Assembly (NCBI GenBank): GCA_039105265.1
Contig: JAPFFF010000009.1
Coordinates: 4,526,001 to 4,590,000 of the forward strand
From: Tritrichomonas musculus
Lineage: Eukaryota; Parabasalia; Tritrichomonadida; Tritrichomonadidae
DNA: 64,000 nucleotides
Direction: 5' to 3'
In this document: positions 8,083 through 18,374 of the stretch, in pieces
Layout: every line of letters begins with the position of its first letter
How positions within the stretch are numbered: position 1 is the first letter of the stretch
The notes under the pieces: model-generated
The model's input: only the letters and a program-made list of their open reading frames with translations
The model's database searches: none
What the model was told of the DNA's origin: nothing
Position numbers and translations under genes: made by a program

Positions 8083-11000
8083 TTACTCCAATTTCATCTT
8101 ATTTATTAATGATGTATAGTACTGCCTTGTACGACAATCTCCTTTATCCGCAGCAAGTTTGTAATAATGCGCTACTTCTTTCATGTCTTTTTCTATAATA
8201 TCTCCACTTTCAAGTAAAGCGACATAATTAAACAAAGAATCATCATCTCCTTTATCTGCTGCAAGCTTATAATAATGTGCTGCTTCCATATTGTTTGCTT
8301 CTATTCCATCTCCATCTTCAAGCAAAATGGCATAATTGTACATTGAACCAACATCTCCTTTATCTGCGGCAAGTTTATAATAGTAAGCTGCTTTTTTCTT
8401 GTTTGTTTTTATTCCATCTCCACTTTCAAGCATAACTGCATATTTGCGCATTGAAACAATATCTCCTTTATCTGCTGCAAGTTTATAATATCGTGCAGAT
8501 TCATTCTTGTCGATTTCTATTCCATCTCCTTTATTAAGCATGATTGCATAATTACGCATTGAATTAACATCTCCATTATCTGCTGCTAATTTATAATAAT
8601 GTGCAGCTTCGGCCTTGTTTGTTTCTATTCCATCTCCACTTTCAAGCATAACTGCATATTTGCGCATTGAAACAATATCTCCTTTATCTGCTGCAAGTTT
8701 ATAATAATATGCTGCTTCACTTTTGTTGACTTTAATTCCATCTCCATTATAGTTCATTGATGCATAGCAGTGCATTGATTTAGCGTTTCCATTATCTGCT
8801 GCAAGTTTATAATAATGTGATGCTTCATCTTTGTTGACTTCAATCCCATCTCCATTATAGTTCATTGATGCGTAATAGTGCATTACATCAACATCTCCAT
8901 TATCTGCGGCTAGTTTATAATATTGCGCTGCTTCTTTTTTGCTCTTTTCTATACCATCGCCTTTTTCAAGCATGACTGCAAAATTACGCATCGATTCAAC
9001 ATCTCCTTTATCTGCTGCAAGCTTATAATAATGTGCTGCTTCTTTTTTGCTCTTTTCTATATCATCTCCATAATCGAGCATAATGGCATAATTATACATT
9101 GAAACAACATCTCCTTTATCTGCTGCAAGTTTATAATAATGCGCCGCCTCGGCCTTGTTTATTTCTATTCCATCTCCTTCATCAAGCATAACTGCATATT
9201 TGTACATCGAAGTAATATCTCCTTTATCTGCTGCAAGTTTATAATATTGTGAAGATTCATACTTGTTGATTGCTATTCCATTTCCTTTATTAAGCATGTT
9301 TGCGTATTTACGCATTGAATTAATATCTCCACTATCTGCTGCAAATTTATAATAATGCGCTGCTTCGGCCTTGTTTGTTTCTATTCCATCTCCATTTTCA
9401 AGCATAGCGGCATAATTATACATCGAATCAACGTTTCCATTATCTGCTGCAAGTTTATAATAATGTGCTGCCTCATCTTTGTTCGTTTCGATTCCATTTC
9501 CATTATATATCATTGAAGCATAGTGGTGCATTGAAATAGCATCTCCTTTATCTGTTGCAAGTTTATAATAATAAGCTGCTTTTTTCTTGTTTGTTTTTAT
9601 TCCATCTCCACTTTCAAGCATAACTGCATATTTGCGCATTGAAACAATATCTCCTTTATCTGCTGTAAGTTTATAATAATATGCTGCTTCACTTTTGTTG
9701 ACTTTAATTCCATCTCCATTATAGTTCATTGATGCATAGCAGTGCATTGATTTAGCGTTTCCATTATCTGCTGCAAGTTTATAATAATGTGATGCTTCAT
9801 CTTTGTTGACTTCAATCCCATCTCCATTATAGTTCATTGATGCGTAATAGTGCATTACATCAACATCTCCATTATCTGCGGCTAGTTTATAATATTGCGC
9901 TGCTTCTTTTTTGCTCTTTTCTATACCATCGCCTTTTTCAAGCATGACTGCAAAATTACGCATCGATTCAACATCTCCTTTATCTGCTGCAAGCTTATAA
10001 TAATGCGCTGCTTCTTTCTTGTTTGTTTCTATACCATCTCCATAATCGAGCATAATGGCATAATTATACATTGAAACAACATCTCCTTTATCTGCTGCAA
10101 GTTTATAATAATGCACCGCCTCGGCCTTGTTTATTTCTATTCCATCTCCTTCATCAAGCATAACTGCATATTTGTACATCGAAGTAATATCTCCTTTATC
10201 TGCTGAAAGTTTATAATATTTAGATGCTTCTTTTTTATTAGTGTCAATGCCTTCTCCTTGTGATAAGATATCTGCATAACAAATCATTGCTTTGAGATCT
10301 CCTTCATCGGCCGCAAGTTTGTAGTAGTGAGATGCTTCTCTATTATTCTTTTCAATTATTTCTCCTTTATTGACAATATCTGCATATATGAACATCGCTT
10401 TACTATCTCCATGATCTGCTGCAAGTTTATAATAACGAGTCGCTTCTTGTAGATTCTTTTCAATTCCTTCCCCAGTCGAAAGTAAAACGGCAAATGTCAA
10501 CATAGAATCAACATGTCCTGAATCTGCTGAAAGTTTGTAATAATGTGCTGCCTTCTTCTTGTCAGATGTGATTCCATCTCCTTTCAAAAGCATGAAACCA
10601 TAAGTGAACATCGATTCAACATGACCTGATTCTGCAGCGAGTTTGAAATATTTAGCTGCTTCTCTCCTATTCTCTTCAATTCCATCTTTGTTCGCAAGCA
10701 TGAATCCATATTTGTACATCGACATAACATGTCCTGCGTCTGCGGCTCTTTTATAATATTCTGATGCTTCCTTCTTGTTCTGTTCAATACCTTCTCCTTC
10801 ATCAAGCATGAATCCATATTTGAACATCGATTCAACATGACCTTGATCTGCTGCGAGTTTAAAATATCGTGATGCTTCTTTCTTGTGATTCTCTCTTCCT
10901 GATAATTTATAAAGATAATCACCATATTTAAAAATTGATTCTGAATCATTTAGATCAATCGAATCGTTATCTACTATTCTTACTTTTTTGGATGTCATTT

Positions 11001-12633
11001 CTTTGTATATATTCGAAATAAATGAATTATCTTTCGTTTCTCTTTTGATTTCGTTCAAATATTCTGAAATAAATGAACTTATTTCGTTTTCATATTTTGA
11101 TATCTCTGTTTCATCTATATCTTCAATTTCACTTTTGTGTGATTCAAGTTCTTCAATCATATCTGAAATATTTATTTCATTTGTATTATTATTATTATTA
11201 TTTCCTTCACCTACACTCAAGTATTTTTGAAGAAATTCTTTCATCCACTCCTTATTCATATTTGAAATAGTTGAAAGATATTCTTCTTCTTTGTATACTC
11301 GACCAGTCATAATTTCATAGAACATTTTACAATATGAATTTATTTCTTCTTTCAATAAGTTGGATGAGTATTTAACTGACAAGGATTCGTTCTTATCAAT
11401 CTGAGAGATTAAAATTTGTGGCCGATAATGTTCATCTAAATATATTTTATTCATACAAAGTTCTTCAATATATATGTTGTGAAAACTCATGAATTCAATC
11501 GATTTAATAATTCCATACAAAATATTATAGATATTCGTGTTTGAAATTCCATTTTTCTTGATACATTTTATTTCATTCAATGTGCCAATTACTCGATATT
11601 CATTGATGATCGTTGGATGCGGATACATGTCGAATGAAACAATTCTCATTATTCCTGGATGTTTCGTCATTCGTTTTATAATATTTAAATTCGAAATGAA
11701 AATTTCTCGTTCTTCGTTTGTTTCAAATTTTGTTTTTAATTTTATTCGAATATATTTTTCATTTGTTTTTGGATTCACAATCAATGATATCTTTGTTTCT
11801 TTGTTATTCTCCATTTTTGAGACAATTTTGAAATCATCAAAGTTTATTTGTGAGTTATTATTATTATTAATAAATTTTGTCACTTTTGTTTTCGAATCAA
11901 ACAAAATATCATCAAGATTTGTCACACTTGATGGAATATTGATACATGAAATTGATGTGTTTAAGAAAGATAAAGGTTCGATTGTTTGAAGTTCTGAATT
12001 AATTGAAAATTCAACATGTTCAAGTTTCTTGCATTTGAAAAATGAGCCTTCACATATTTCTTGAACTTGACATGGAATGAAGATGTTCTCAATTAAGCTT
12101 TCTGAAAATGAGTATCGTCCAATACGTTTGATAAATGAAGGAATCGTCAAACTTTTTATATCTCGTCGAACAAAAAGTAGATTGTCGTATTCTTCTTCAT
12201 TACAACCAAAAACTGCTTTATTTCTTCTTTTGCTAACAATCATTTTGTTGTCAATGTTCATCAGTTGTTTGTTACTTGGCATAACTGTAATCATCTTTAA
12301 TTTTGATGTTCCGCGACAAAATCCTTCTTCTAAATACGTAACACTCGCAGGAATGAAAAGACTTTCAATACTTGAAAATGCAAAAACATCTTTCTCGATT
12401 TTTTCAACTTTCGAATCGGTTGGGAAACTTAATGAATAAATCGTTTTTGAATTTCGGAATGCTCCTTCTTTAATATCTTTGACAATATAATCTTGACCAT
12501 TGCAAGAAATTAATTTTGGAATAAAAATGTCACCACTTGCAGAATCATTATTAACAACACTTGCTGTTTTTTCTTCTTCGTTGATACTATATACTAATTT
12601 ATTTTGTTTTATTAATTCTGAATTATTATTCAT
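8083..12633 (-). CDS. LRR_5-pseudokinase-Sel1 repeat protein, copy 1
   Basis: The protein has 1516 residues. Residues 1-255 are a BspA-type LRR_5 region opened by a cap module (LVYSINEEEKTASVV). Residues about 262-470 have the fold pattern of a protein kinase but no catalytic residues: HRD is replaced by I389-E390-E391, the catalytic-loop Lys by Cys, and DFG by SQID. It is thus a pseudokinase. Residues 475-550 form an Asn-rich, acidic, coiled-coil-like linker. From about residue 562 there are roughly 26 Sel1 repeats of 36 residues (GDGIExNKxEAAHYYKLAADKGDxxSMxxYAxML). There is no signal peptide or membrane segment, so it is probably cytosolic. Sel1 arrays are superhelical protein-binding scaffolds; the LRR part may recognise a partner. 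The C-terminus is truncated relative to the two paralogues. Function is unknown; a scaffold or adaptor role is inferred from domains. Confidence 0.85.
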   Translation of the reverse strand: MNNNSELIKQNKLVYSINEEEKTASVVNNDSASGDIFIPKLISCNGQDYIVKDIKEGAFRNSKTIYSLSFPTDSKVEKIEKDVFAFSSIESLFIPASVTYLEEGFCRGTSKLKMITVMPSNKQLMNIDNKMIVSKRRNKAVFGCNEEEYDNLLFVRRDIKSLTIPSFIKRIGRYSFSESLIENIFIPCQVQEICEGSFFKCKKLEHVEFSINSELQTIEPLSFLNTSISCINIPSSVTNLDDILFDSKTKVTKFINNNNNSQINFDDFKIVSKMENNKETKISLIVNPKTNEKYIRIKLKTKFETNEEREIFISNLNIIKRMTKHPGIMRIVSFDMYPHPTIINEYRVIGTLNEIKCIKKNGISNTNIYNILYGIIKSIEFMSFHNIYIEELCMNKIYLDEHYRPQILISQIDKNESLSVKYSSNLLKEEINSYCKMFYEIMTGRVYKEEEYLSTISNMNKEWMKEFLQKYLSVGEGNNNNNNTNEINISDMIEELESHKSEIEDIDETEISKYENEISSFISEYLNEIKRETKDNSFISNIYKEMTSKKVRIVDNDSIDLNDSESIFKYGDYLYKLSGRENHKKEASRYFKLAADQGHVESMFKYGFMLDEGEGIEQNKKEASEYYKRAADAGHVMSMYKYGFMLANKDGIEENRREAAKYFKLAAESGHVESMFTYGFMLLKGDGITSDKKKAAHYYKLSADSGHVDSMLTFAVLLSTGEGIEKNLQEATRYYKLAADHGDSKAMFIYADIVNKGEIIEKNNREASHYYKLAADEGDLKAMICYADILSQGEGIDTNKKEASKYYKLSADKGDITSMYKYAVMLDEGDGIEINKAEAVHYYKLAADKGDVVSMYNYAIMLDYGDGIETNKKEAAHYYKLAADKGDVESMRNFAVMLEKGDGIEKSKKEAAQYYKLAADNGDVDVMHYYASMNYNGDGIEVNKDEASHYYKLAADNGNAKSMHCYASMNYNGDGIKVNKSEAAYYYKLTADKGDIVSMRKYAVMLESGDGIKTNKKKAAYYYKLATDKGDAISMHHYASMIYNGNGIETNKDEAAHYYKLAADNGNVDSMYNYAAMLENGDGIETNKAEAAHYYKFAADSGDINSMRKYANMLNKGNGIAINKYESSQYYKLAADKGDITSMYKYAVMLDEGDGIEINKAEAAHYYKLAADKGDVVSMYNYAIMLDYGDDIEKSKKEAAHYYKLAADKGDVESMRNFAVMLEKGDGIEKSKKEAAQYYKLAADNGDVDVMHYYASMNYNGDGIEVNKDEASHYYKLAADNGNAKSMHCYASMNYNGDGIKVNKSEAAYYYKLAADKGDIVSMRKYAVMLESGDGIETNKAEAAHYYKLAADNGDVNSMRNYAIMLNKGDGIEIDKNESARYYKLAADKGDIVSMRKYAVMLESGDGIKTNKKKAAYYYKLAADKGDVGSMYNYAILLEDGDGIEANNMEAAHYYKLAADKGDDDSLFNYVALLESGDIIEKDMKEVAHYYKLAADKGDCRTRQYYTSLINKMKLE
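8629..10212 (-). repeat. duplicated Sel1 block in copy 1
   Basis: The segment 8629-9240 is repeated at 9601-10212 with few changes. The offset is 972 bp, exactly nine 108-bp (36-residue) Sel1 units. This keeps the frame and superhelix register, as expected from unequal exchange between repeat units. The clearest difference lies near 9020-9060 versus 9995-10030, where the repeat linker changes from KSK-type to TNK-type. Confidence 0.85.
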
Positions 12634-12845
12634 TGAGATCTTTTGATATCAAAAATAATCAGACGGTTTACTATTAATTGAAATAAATGACGATGATTTT
12701 TAATTCAAAAAATTAAATATATGAAGAAATGAGATTGATTTCCTGAAGATTACTGGTCTATTTTCAAGCAATTTAATGTTTTTAGGTCTCATCCAATGAA
12801 AATAAATAATTTTATATTTATTATTTTACTTTAACCAAATCAAAT
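12634..12845 (-). promoter_or_regulatory. conserved 5' flank of the Sel1 family, copy 1
   Basis: About 210 bp immediately upstream of the ATG is nearly identical to 18023-18236 and 27028-27232. It includes a perfect 14-bp palindrome TTTTGATATCAAAA at 12641-12654, starting 8 bp from the ATG. A TCATTTATTTC stretch further up could act as an initiator. Copy 2 has only 349 bp before the next gene, so the promoter should lie within this block. Identity may equally reflect recent duplication. Confidence 0.5.
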
Positions 12846-13174
12846 AATTAAATAATTTTTAATAAAATTATTTACAGTTGGACATGCAAACCTATGTACA
12901 TGTAGTTTGTTTTAATTTAAATCAAATGATTAAATAATATTAATTAGATAATATTATTAATACCCAAAAAACAGACGACATTCTACTCATGATAATTTAT
13001 GAAAAATGGCTTCAAACACTCGCTTTCATTTAGATCACATTTTCTAAATAAAAGTTTATTATAAAGTTACCTATTAATCATTTTTATTAAGAATAATTAA
13101 AGAAATGAAAAGAATTTCTCTGTTATCATATAAAACTTTTCCGTTAATAAAGTGGATTTTTCTATTTTAATTTG

Positions 13175-13470
13175 ATGAAAAAGAAAGATGCTAAAGTTTA
13201 TGAGATAACAGATCATAAATCAAGATGGATTGCTTTTCAAAGTACTTTATCATTTGATATTGAAAGAAGACGAAAAAGATAAAAAAAGAAGTAATTTCTT
13301 ATATCAACATAAAAGCATTAATTAAAATGGGCCAATTATATAAGAAAGGATATGATGTTATACAGAATCAAAGTATGGAACTCATATACAATGAAAGAGT
13401 GAGTAAGTTTGAAAGCAAAAAAATTAAAATTATATTAAATGAAAAACAAAAAGCAAATGCACTACAATGA
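13175..13470 (+). pseudogene. Sel1-type relic
   Basis: An ATG-started frame (MKKKDAKVYEITDHKSRW) ends at TAA 13279-13281. The same frame then continues to TGA 13468-13470 with ALIKMGQLYKKGYDVIQN, which resembles one degraded Sel1 unit (ALxKLGxLYxKGxGVxQN) of the kind found in the giant gene. The rest is Lys-rich and unrecognised. It lies on the opposite strand to the flanking Sel1 paralogues, so it probably comes from a kinase-Sel1 type gene. The evidence is limited to this one motif. Confidence 0.35.
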
Positions 13471-13693
13471 GATATCATGAAAATAATTTTATATGATTTA
13501 TGTAAATATACATCAGTAAAAACTTCATCATTTTACTTTTTTTTAAAGATGATATTTATGTATATATTCTGTGAAATCTCTATGAATTTAATCTTTTTAA
13601 TTTGAAAGGAGAACCTTAAAATATTAATAATATATGACATTAAAATATCAACAGTAATTTAAATATTGATATTAAAGAAGAAGACACTTTTCT

Positions 13694-16600
13694 TTAATTC
13701 ATATCTTTTTCCAATTCTTTATATTTAGCCTTTGAAAGTGAATGTCCATTATCAGCTGCTTTTTTATAATAGTAAGCTGCTTGTTTTTTGCTCATTTCAA
13801 CTCCATCTCCTTCTTCAAGCATGACAGCATATTTGTACATCGATTTTGTATGTCCATTGTCTGCAGCGAGTTCATAATATCTGGCCAAATCTTTCCTGTT
13901 CTTTTCAACTGCATGCCCATTTATAAGCATATTTGCATATTTAAGAATAGCTTCCTTGTTCCCTTTATCTGCTGCAAGTTTTAAATATTTTGCTGCTTCA
14001 TCTTTGTTTACATCAATTCCATCTCCTTTTATAAGCATATTTGCATATTGGTTCATTGAAAAAACATCACCTTTATCTGCTGCAAGTTTATAATAATAAG
14101 CTGCTTCTGTCAAATTTCTTCTATGTACATCTCCACTAGAGAGCATATATGCATAATTACGCATTGAATCAACATCTCCTTGATCAATCGCAAGCTTATA
14201 ATATCGAACAGCTTCATTTTCCTCGTCTTTTAATATCCCATGCCTTTTGCTAAGTATGACTGCATAATTACACATTGAATTAACGTTCCCTTTATCAGCT
14301 GCAAGTTTATAATAATAAGCTGCTTCTTTCTTGTTTGTTTTAATACCATCTCCGTCATCAAGCATAACGGCATAATTGTGCATTGAACTAACATTTCCTT
14401 TATCTGCTGCAAGTTTATAATAGTAAGCTGCTTTTTTCTTGTTTGCTTTTATTCCATCTCCATTATCAAACATAACTGCATATTTGTGCATTGAAACAAT
14501 ATCTCCTTTATCTGCTGCAAGTTTATAATATCGTGCAGATTCATTTTTGTTGATTGCTATTCCATCTCCTTTATTAAGCATAAGGGCGTAATTACGCATT
14601 GAATTAACATGACCTTTATCTGCTGCAAGTTTATAATAATGCGCTGCTTCTTTCTTGTTTATTTCTATTCCATCTCCTTCATCAAGCATAACTGCATATT
14701 TGTACATCGAAGTAATATCTCCTTTATCTGCTGCAAGTTTATAATATTTAGATGCTTCATCTTTGCTTACATCAATTCCATCTCCTTTTATAAGCATATA
14801 TGCATAACGGCACATTGCATCAATGTCTCCTTTATCTGCTGCAAGTTTATAATAACAAGCAGCTTCTTTCTTGTTTTCTATTATTCCCTCTCCATTATCA
14901 AGCATATTTGCATATTGGTTCATTGAAAAAACATCACCTTTATCTGCTGCAAGTTTATAATAATAAGCTGCTTCTGTCAAATTTCTTCTATGTACATCTC
15001 CACTAGAGAGCATATATGCATAATTACGCATTGAATCAACATCTCCTTGATCAATCGCAAGCTTATAATATCGAACAGCTTCATTTTCCTCGTCTTTTAA
15101 TATCCCATGCCTTTTGCTAAGTATGACTGCATAATTACACATTGAATTAACGTTCCCTTTATCAGCTGCAAGTTTATAATAATAAGCTGCTTCTTTCTTG
15201 TTTGTTTTAATACCATCTCCGTCATCAAGCATAACGGCATAATTGTGCATTGAACTAACATTTCCTTTATCTGCTGCAAGTTTATAATAATAAGCTGCTT
15301 TTTTCTTGTTTGCTTTTATTCCATCTCCATTATCAAACATAACTGCATATTTGTGCATTGAAACAATATCTCCTTTATCTGCTGCAAGTTTATAATATCG
15401 TGCAGATTCATTTTTGTTGATTGCTATTCCATCTCCTTTATTAAGCATAAGGGCGTAATTACGCATTGAATTAACATGACCTTTATCTGCTGCAAGTTTA
15501 TAATAATGCGCTGCTTCTTTCTTGTTTATTTCTATTCCATCTCCTTCATCAAGCATAACTGCATATTTGTACATCGAAGTAATATCTCCTTTATCTGCTG
15601 AAAGTTTATAATATTTAGATGCTTCTTTTTTATTAGTGTCAACACCTTCTCCTTGTGATAAAATGTCGGCATAACAAACCATTGATTTGAGATCTCCTTC
15701 ATCGGCCGCAAGTTTGTAGTAGTGAGATGCTTCTCTATTATTCTTTTCAATTATTTCTCCTTTATTGACAATATCTGCATATATGAACATCGCTTTACTA
15801 TCTCCATGATCTGCTGCAAGTTTATAATAACGAGTCGCTTCTTGTAGATTCTTTTCAATTCCTTCCCCAGTCGAAAGTAAAACGGCATATGTCAACATAG
15901 AATCAACATGTCCTGAATCTGCTGAAAGTTTGTAATAATGTGCTGCCTTCTTCTTGTCAGATGTGATTCCATCTCCTTTCAAAAGCATGAAACCATAAGT
16001 GAACATCGATTCAACATGTCCTGATTCTGCAGCGAGTTTGAAATATTTAGCTGCTTCTCTCCTATTCTCTTCAATACCATCTTTGTTCGCAAGCATGAAT
16101 CCATATTTGTACATCGACATAACATGTCCTGCGTCTGCGGCTCTTTTATAATATTCTGATGCTTCCTTCTTGTTCTGTTCAATACCTTCTCCTTCATCAA
16201 GCATGAATCCATATTTGAACATCGATTCAACATGACCTTGATCTGCTGCGAGTTTAAAATATCGTGATGCTTCTTTCTTGTGATTCTCTCTTCCTGATAA
16301 TTTATAAAGATAATCACCATATCTAAAAATTGATTCTGAATCATTTAGATCAATCGAATCATTGTTATTCTCTTCTCTTCTTTCTTTTTTGGATGTCATT
16401 TCTTTGTATATATTCGAAATAAATGAATTATCTTTCGTTTCTCTTTTGATCTGGTTCAAATATTCTGAAATAAATGAACTTATTTCGTTTTCATATTTTG
16501 ATATCTCTGTTTCATCTATATCTTCAATTTCACTTTTGTGTGATTCAAGTTCTTCAATCATATCTGAAATATTTATTTCATTTGTATTATTATTATTATT

Positions 16601-18022
16601 ATTTCCTTCACCTACACTCAAGTATTTTTGAAGAAATTCTTTCATCCACTCTTTATTCATATTTGAAATAGTTGAAAGATATTCTTCTTCTTTGTATACT
16701 CGACCAGTCATAATTTCATAGAATATTTTACAATATGAATTTATTTCTTCTTTCAATAAGTCGGATGAGTATTTAACTGACAAGGATTCGTTCTTATCAA
16801 TCTGAGAGATTAAAATTTGTGGTCGATAATGTTCATCTAAATATATTTTATTCATACAAAGTTCTTCAATATATATGTTGTGAAAACTCATGAATTCAAT
16901 CGATTTAATAATTCCATACAAAATATTATAGATATTCGTGTTTGAAATTCCATTTTTCTTGATACATTTTATTTCATTCAATGTGCCAATAACTCGATAT
17001 TCATTGATGATCGTTGGATGCAGGTTCATATAAAATGAAACAATTCTCATTATTCCTGGATGTTTCGTCATTCGTTTTATAATATTTAAATTTGAAATGA
17101 AAATTTCTCGTTCTTCGTTTGTTTCAAAAGTCGTTTTGATTTTTGTTCGAATATATTTTTCATTTGTTTTTGGATTCACAATCAATGATATCTTTGTTTC
17201 TTTATCGTATTCAATTTTTGAGACAATTTCAAAATTTTCAAAGTTTATATGTGATTTGTCAAATTTTGTCACTTTTGTTTTCGAATCAAACAAAATATCA
17301 TCAAGATTTGTCACACTTGATGGAATATTGATATATGAAATTGATGTGTTTAAGAAAGATAAAGGTTCGATTGTTTGAAGTTCTGAATTAATTGAAAATT
17401 CGACATGTTCAAGTTTCTTGCATTTGAAAAATGAGCCTTCACATATTTCTTGAACTTGACATGGAATGAAGATGTTCTCAATTAAGCTTTCTGAAAATGA
17501 GTATCGTCCAATTCGTTTGATAAATGAAGGAATCGTCAAACTTTTTATATCTCGTCGAACAAAAAGTAGATTGTCGTATTCTTCTTCATTACAGCCAAAA
17601 ACTGCTTTATTTCTTCTTTTGCTAACAATCATTTTGTTGTCAATGTTCATCAGTTGTTTGTTACTTGGCATAACTGTAATCATCTTTAATTTTGATGTTC
17701 CGCGACAAAATCCTTCTTCTAAATACGTAACACTCGCAGGAATGAAAAGACTTTCAATACTTGAAAATGCAAAAACATCTTTCTCGATTTTTTCAACTTT
17801 CGAATCGGTTGGGAAACTTAATGAATAAATCGTTTTTGAATTTCGGAATGCTCCTTCTTTAATATCTTTGACAATATAATCTTGACCATTGCAAGAAATT
17901 AATTTTGGAATAAAAATGTCACCACTTGCAGAATCATTATTAACAACACTTGCTGTTTTTTCTTCTTCGTTGATACTATATACTAATTTATTTTGTTTTA
18001 TTAATTCTGAGTGAATATTCAT
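13694..18022 (-). CDS. LRR_5-pseudokinase-Sel1 repeat protein, copy 2
   Basis: The protein has 1442 residues, with the same order as copy 1. An LRR_5 region spans residues 1-250 and a pseudokinase about 255-465 (IEE in place of HRD, no DFG). A poly-Asn/acidic linker and about 24 Sel1 repeats follow, and the protein ends in ...SKAKYKELEKDMN. The first 240 residues are almost identical to copies 1 and 3. The Asn run between LRR and pseudokinase, present in the other copies, is absent here (TKFDKSHINFENF). One Sel1 unit type carries an extra residue (GILKDEENEAVRYYKLAIDQGD). The gene seems intact. Its start codon is only 349 bp from the stop of the glycogen phosphorylase gene on the same strand. 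The C-terminal residues are those lost from copy 1. Confidence 0.85.
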   Translation of the reverse strand: MNIHSELIKQNKLVYSINEEEKTASVVNNDSASGDIFIPKLISCNGQDYIVKDIKEGAFRNSKTIYSLSFPTDSKVEKIEKDVFAFSSIESLFIPASVTYLEEGFCRGTSKLKMITVMPSNKQLMNIDNKMIVSKRRNKAVFGCNEEEYDNLLFVRRDIKSLTIPSFIKRIGRYSFSESLIENIFIPCQVQEICEGSFFKCKKLEHVEFSINSELQTIEPLSFLNTSISYINIPSSVTNLDDILFDSKTKVTKFDKSHINFENFEIVSKIEYDKETKISLIVNPKTNEKYIRTKIKTTFETNEEREIFISNLNIIKRMTKHPGIMRIVSFYMNLHPTIINEYRVIGTLNEIKCIKKNGISNTNIYNILYGIIKSIEFMSFHNIYIEELCMNKIYLDEHYRPQILISQIDKNESLSVKYSSDLLKEEINSYCKIFYEIMTGRVYKEEEYLSTISNMNKEWMKEFLQKYLSVGEGNNNNNNTNEINISDMIEELESHKSEIEDIDETEISKYENEISSFISEYLNQIKRETKDNSFISNIYKEMTSKKERREENNNDSIDLNDSESIFRYGDYLYKLSGRENHKKEASRYFKLAADQGHVESMFKYGFMLDEGEGIEQNKKEASEYYKRAADAGHVMSMYKYGFMLANKDGIEENRREAAKYFKLAAESGHVESMFTYGFMLLKGDGITSDKKKAAHYYKLSADSGHVDSMLTYAVLLSTGEGIEKNLQEATRYYKLAADHGDSKAMFIYADIVNKGEIIEKNNREASHYYKLAADEGDLKSMVCYADILSQGEGVDTNKKEASKYYKLSADKGDITSMYKYAVMLDEGDGIEINKKEAAHYYKLAADKGHVNSMRNYALMLNKGDGIAINKNESARYYKLAADKGDIVSMHKYAVMFDNGDGIKANKKKAAYYYKLAADKGNVSSMHNYAVMLDDGDGIKTNKKEAAYYYKLAADKGNVNSMCNYAVILSKRHGILKDEENEAVRYYKLAIDQGDVDSMRNYAYMLSSGDVHRRNLTEAAYYYKLAADKGDVFSMNQYANMLDNGEGIIENKKEAACYYKLAADKGDIDAMCRYAYMLIKGDGIDVSKDEASKYYKLAADKGDITSMYKYAVMLDEGDGIEINKKEAAHYYKLAADKGHVNSMRNYALMLNKGDGIAINKNESARYYKLAADKGDIVSMHKYAVMFDNGDGIKANKKKAAYYYKLAADKGNVSSMHNYAVMLDDGDGIKTNKKEAAYYYKLAADKGNVNSMCNYAVILSKRHGILKDEENEAVRYYKLAIDQGDVDSMRNYAYMLSSGDVHRRNLTEAAYYYKLAADKGDVFSMNQYANMLIKGDGIDVNKDEAAKYLKLAADKGNKEAILKYANMLINGHAVEKNRKDLARYYELAADNGHTKSMYKYAVMLEEGDGVEMSKKQAAYYYKKAADNGHSLSKAKYKELEKDMN
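14033..15602 (-). repeat. near-identical duplicated Sel1 block in copy 2
   Basis: About 700 bp (14033-14735) recurs at 14900-15602 with an offset of 867 bp. That is 289 codons: eight 36-residue Sel1 units plus the one extra residue of the GILKDEENEA unit. I found only one difference by eye (near 14412/15279), so the duplication is very young. Confidence 0.9.
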
Positions 18023-18236
18023 TGAGATCTTTTGATATCAAAAATAATCAGACGGTTTACTATTAATTGAAATAAATGACGATGATTTTTAATTCAAAAA
18101 ATTAAATATATGAAGAAATGAGATTGATTTCCTGAAGATTACTGGACTATTTTCTAACAATTTAATATTTTTAGGTCTGATTCAATAAAAATAAATAATT
18201 TTATATTAATAATTTTACTTTAACCAAATCAAATAA
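18023..18236 (-). promoter_or_regulatory. conserved 5' flank of the Sel1 family, copy 2
   Basis: This block is homologous to the one at 12634-12845, with the palindrome TTTTGATATCAAAA at 18030-18043. It fills most of the short gap to the glycogen phosphorylase gene, which narrows down where the promoter of copy 2 can be. Confidence 0.5.
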
Positions 18237-18365
18237 TTAAATAAATATTAATAAGCTTGCATGCATGTTGATTTTCCTGATCTTAGAGAAATTTTTATAT
18301 GAAAAATAAAAAATCAAATAAGAAATTAGATTTTTAGATACTTTTCCATTCAAATTGAAAAGTTG

Positions 18366-18374
18366 ATTTAATTA
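18366..18374 (-). terminator. candidate polyadenylation signal overlapping stop
   Basis: Minus strand: the stop TAA followed by TTAAAT gives TAATTAAAT, identical to the end of the BspA gene at 1817-1825 and consistent with a trichomonad UAAA-type signal. The AT-rich background limits the weight of this. Confidence 0.3.

Noticed and set aside
10584-16344. Open frames of 60-120 codons overlapping the Sel1 genes on both strands (for example 10584-10949, 15979-16344, 24966-25331)
   Set aside because: They recur in all paralogues only because the underlying Sel1 gene is repetitive; they are alternative readings of real genes.
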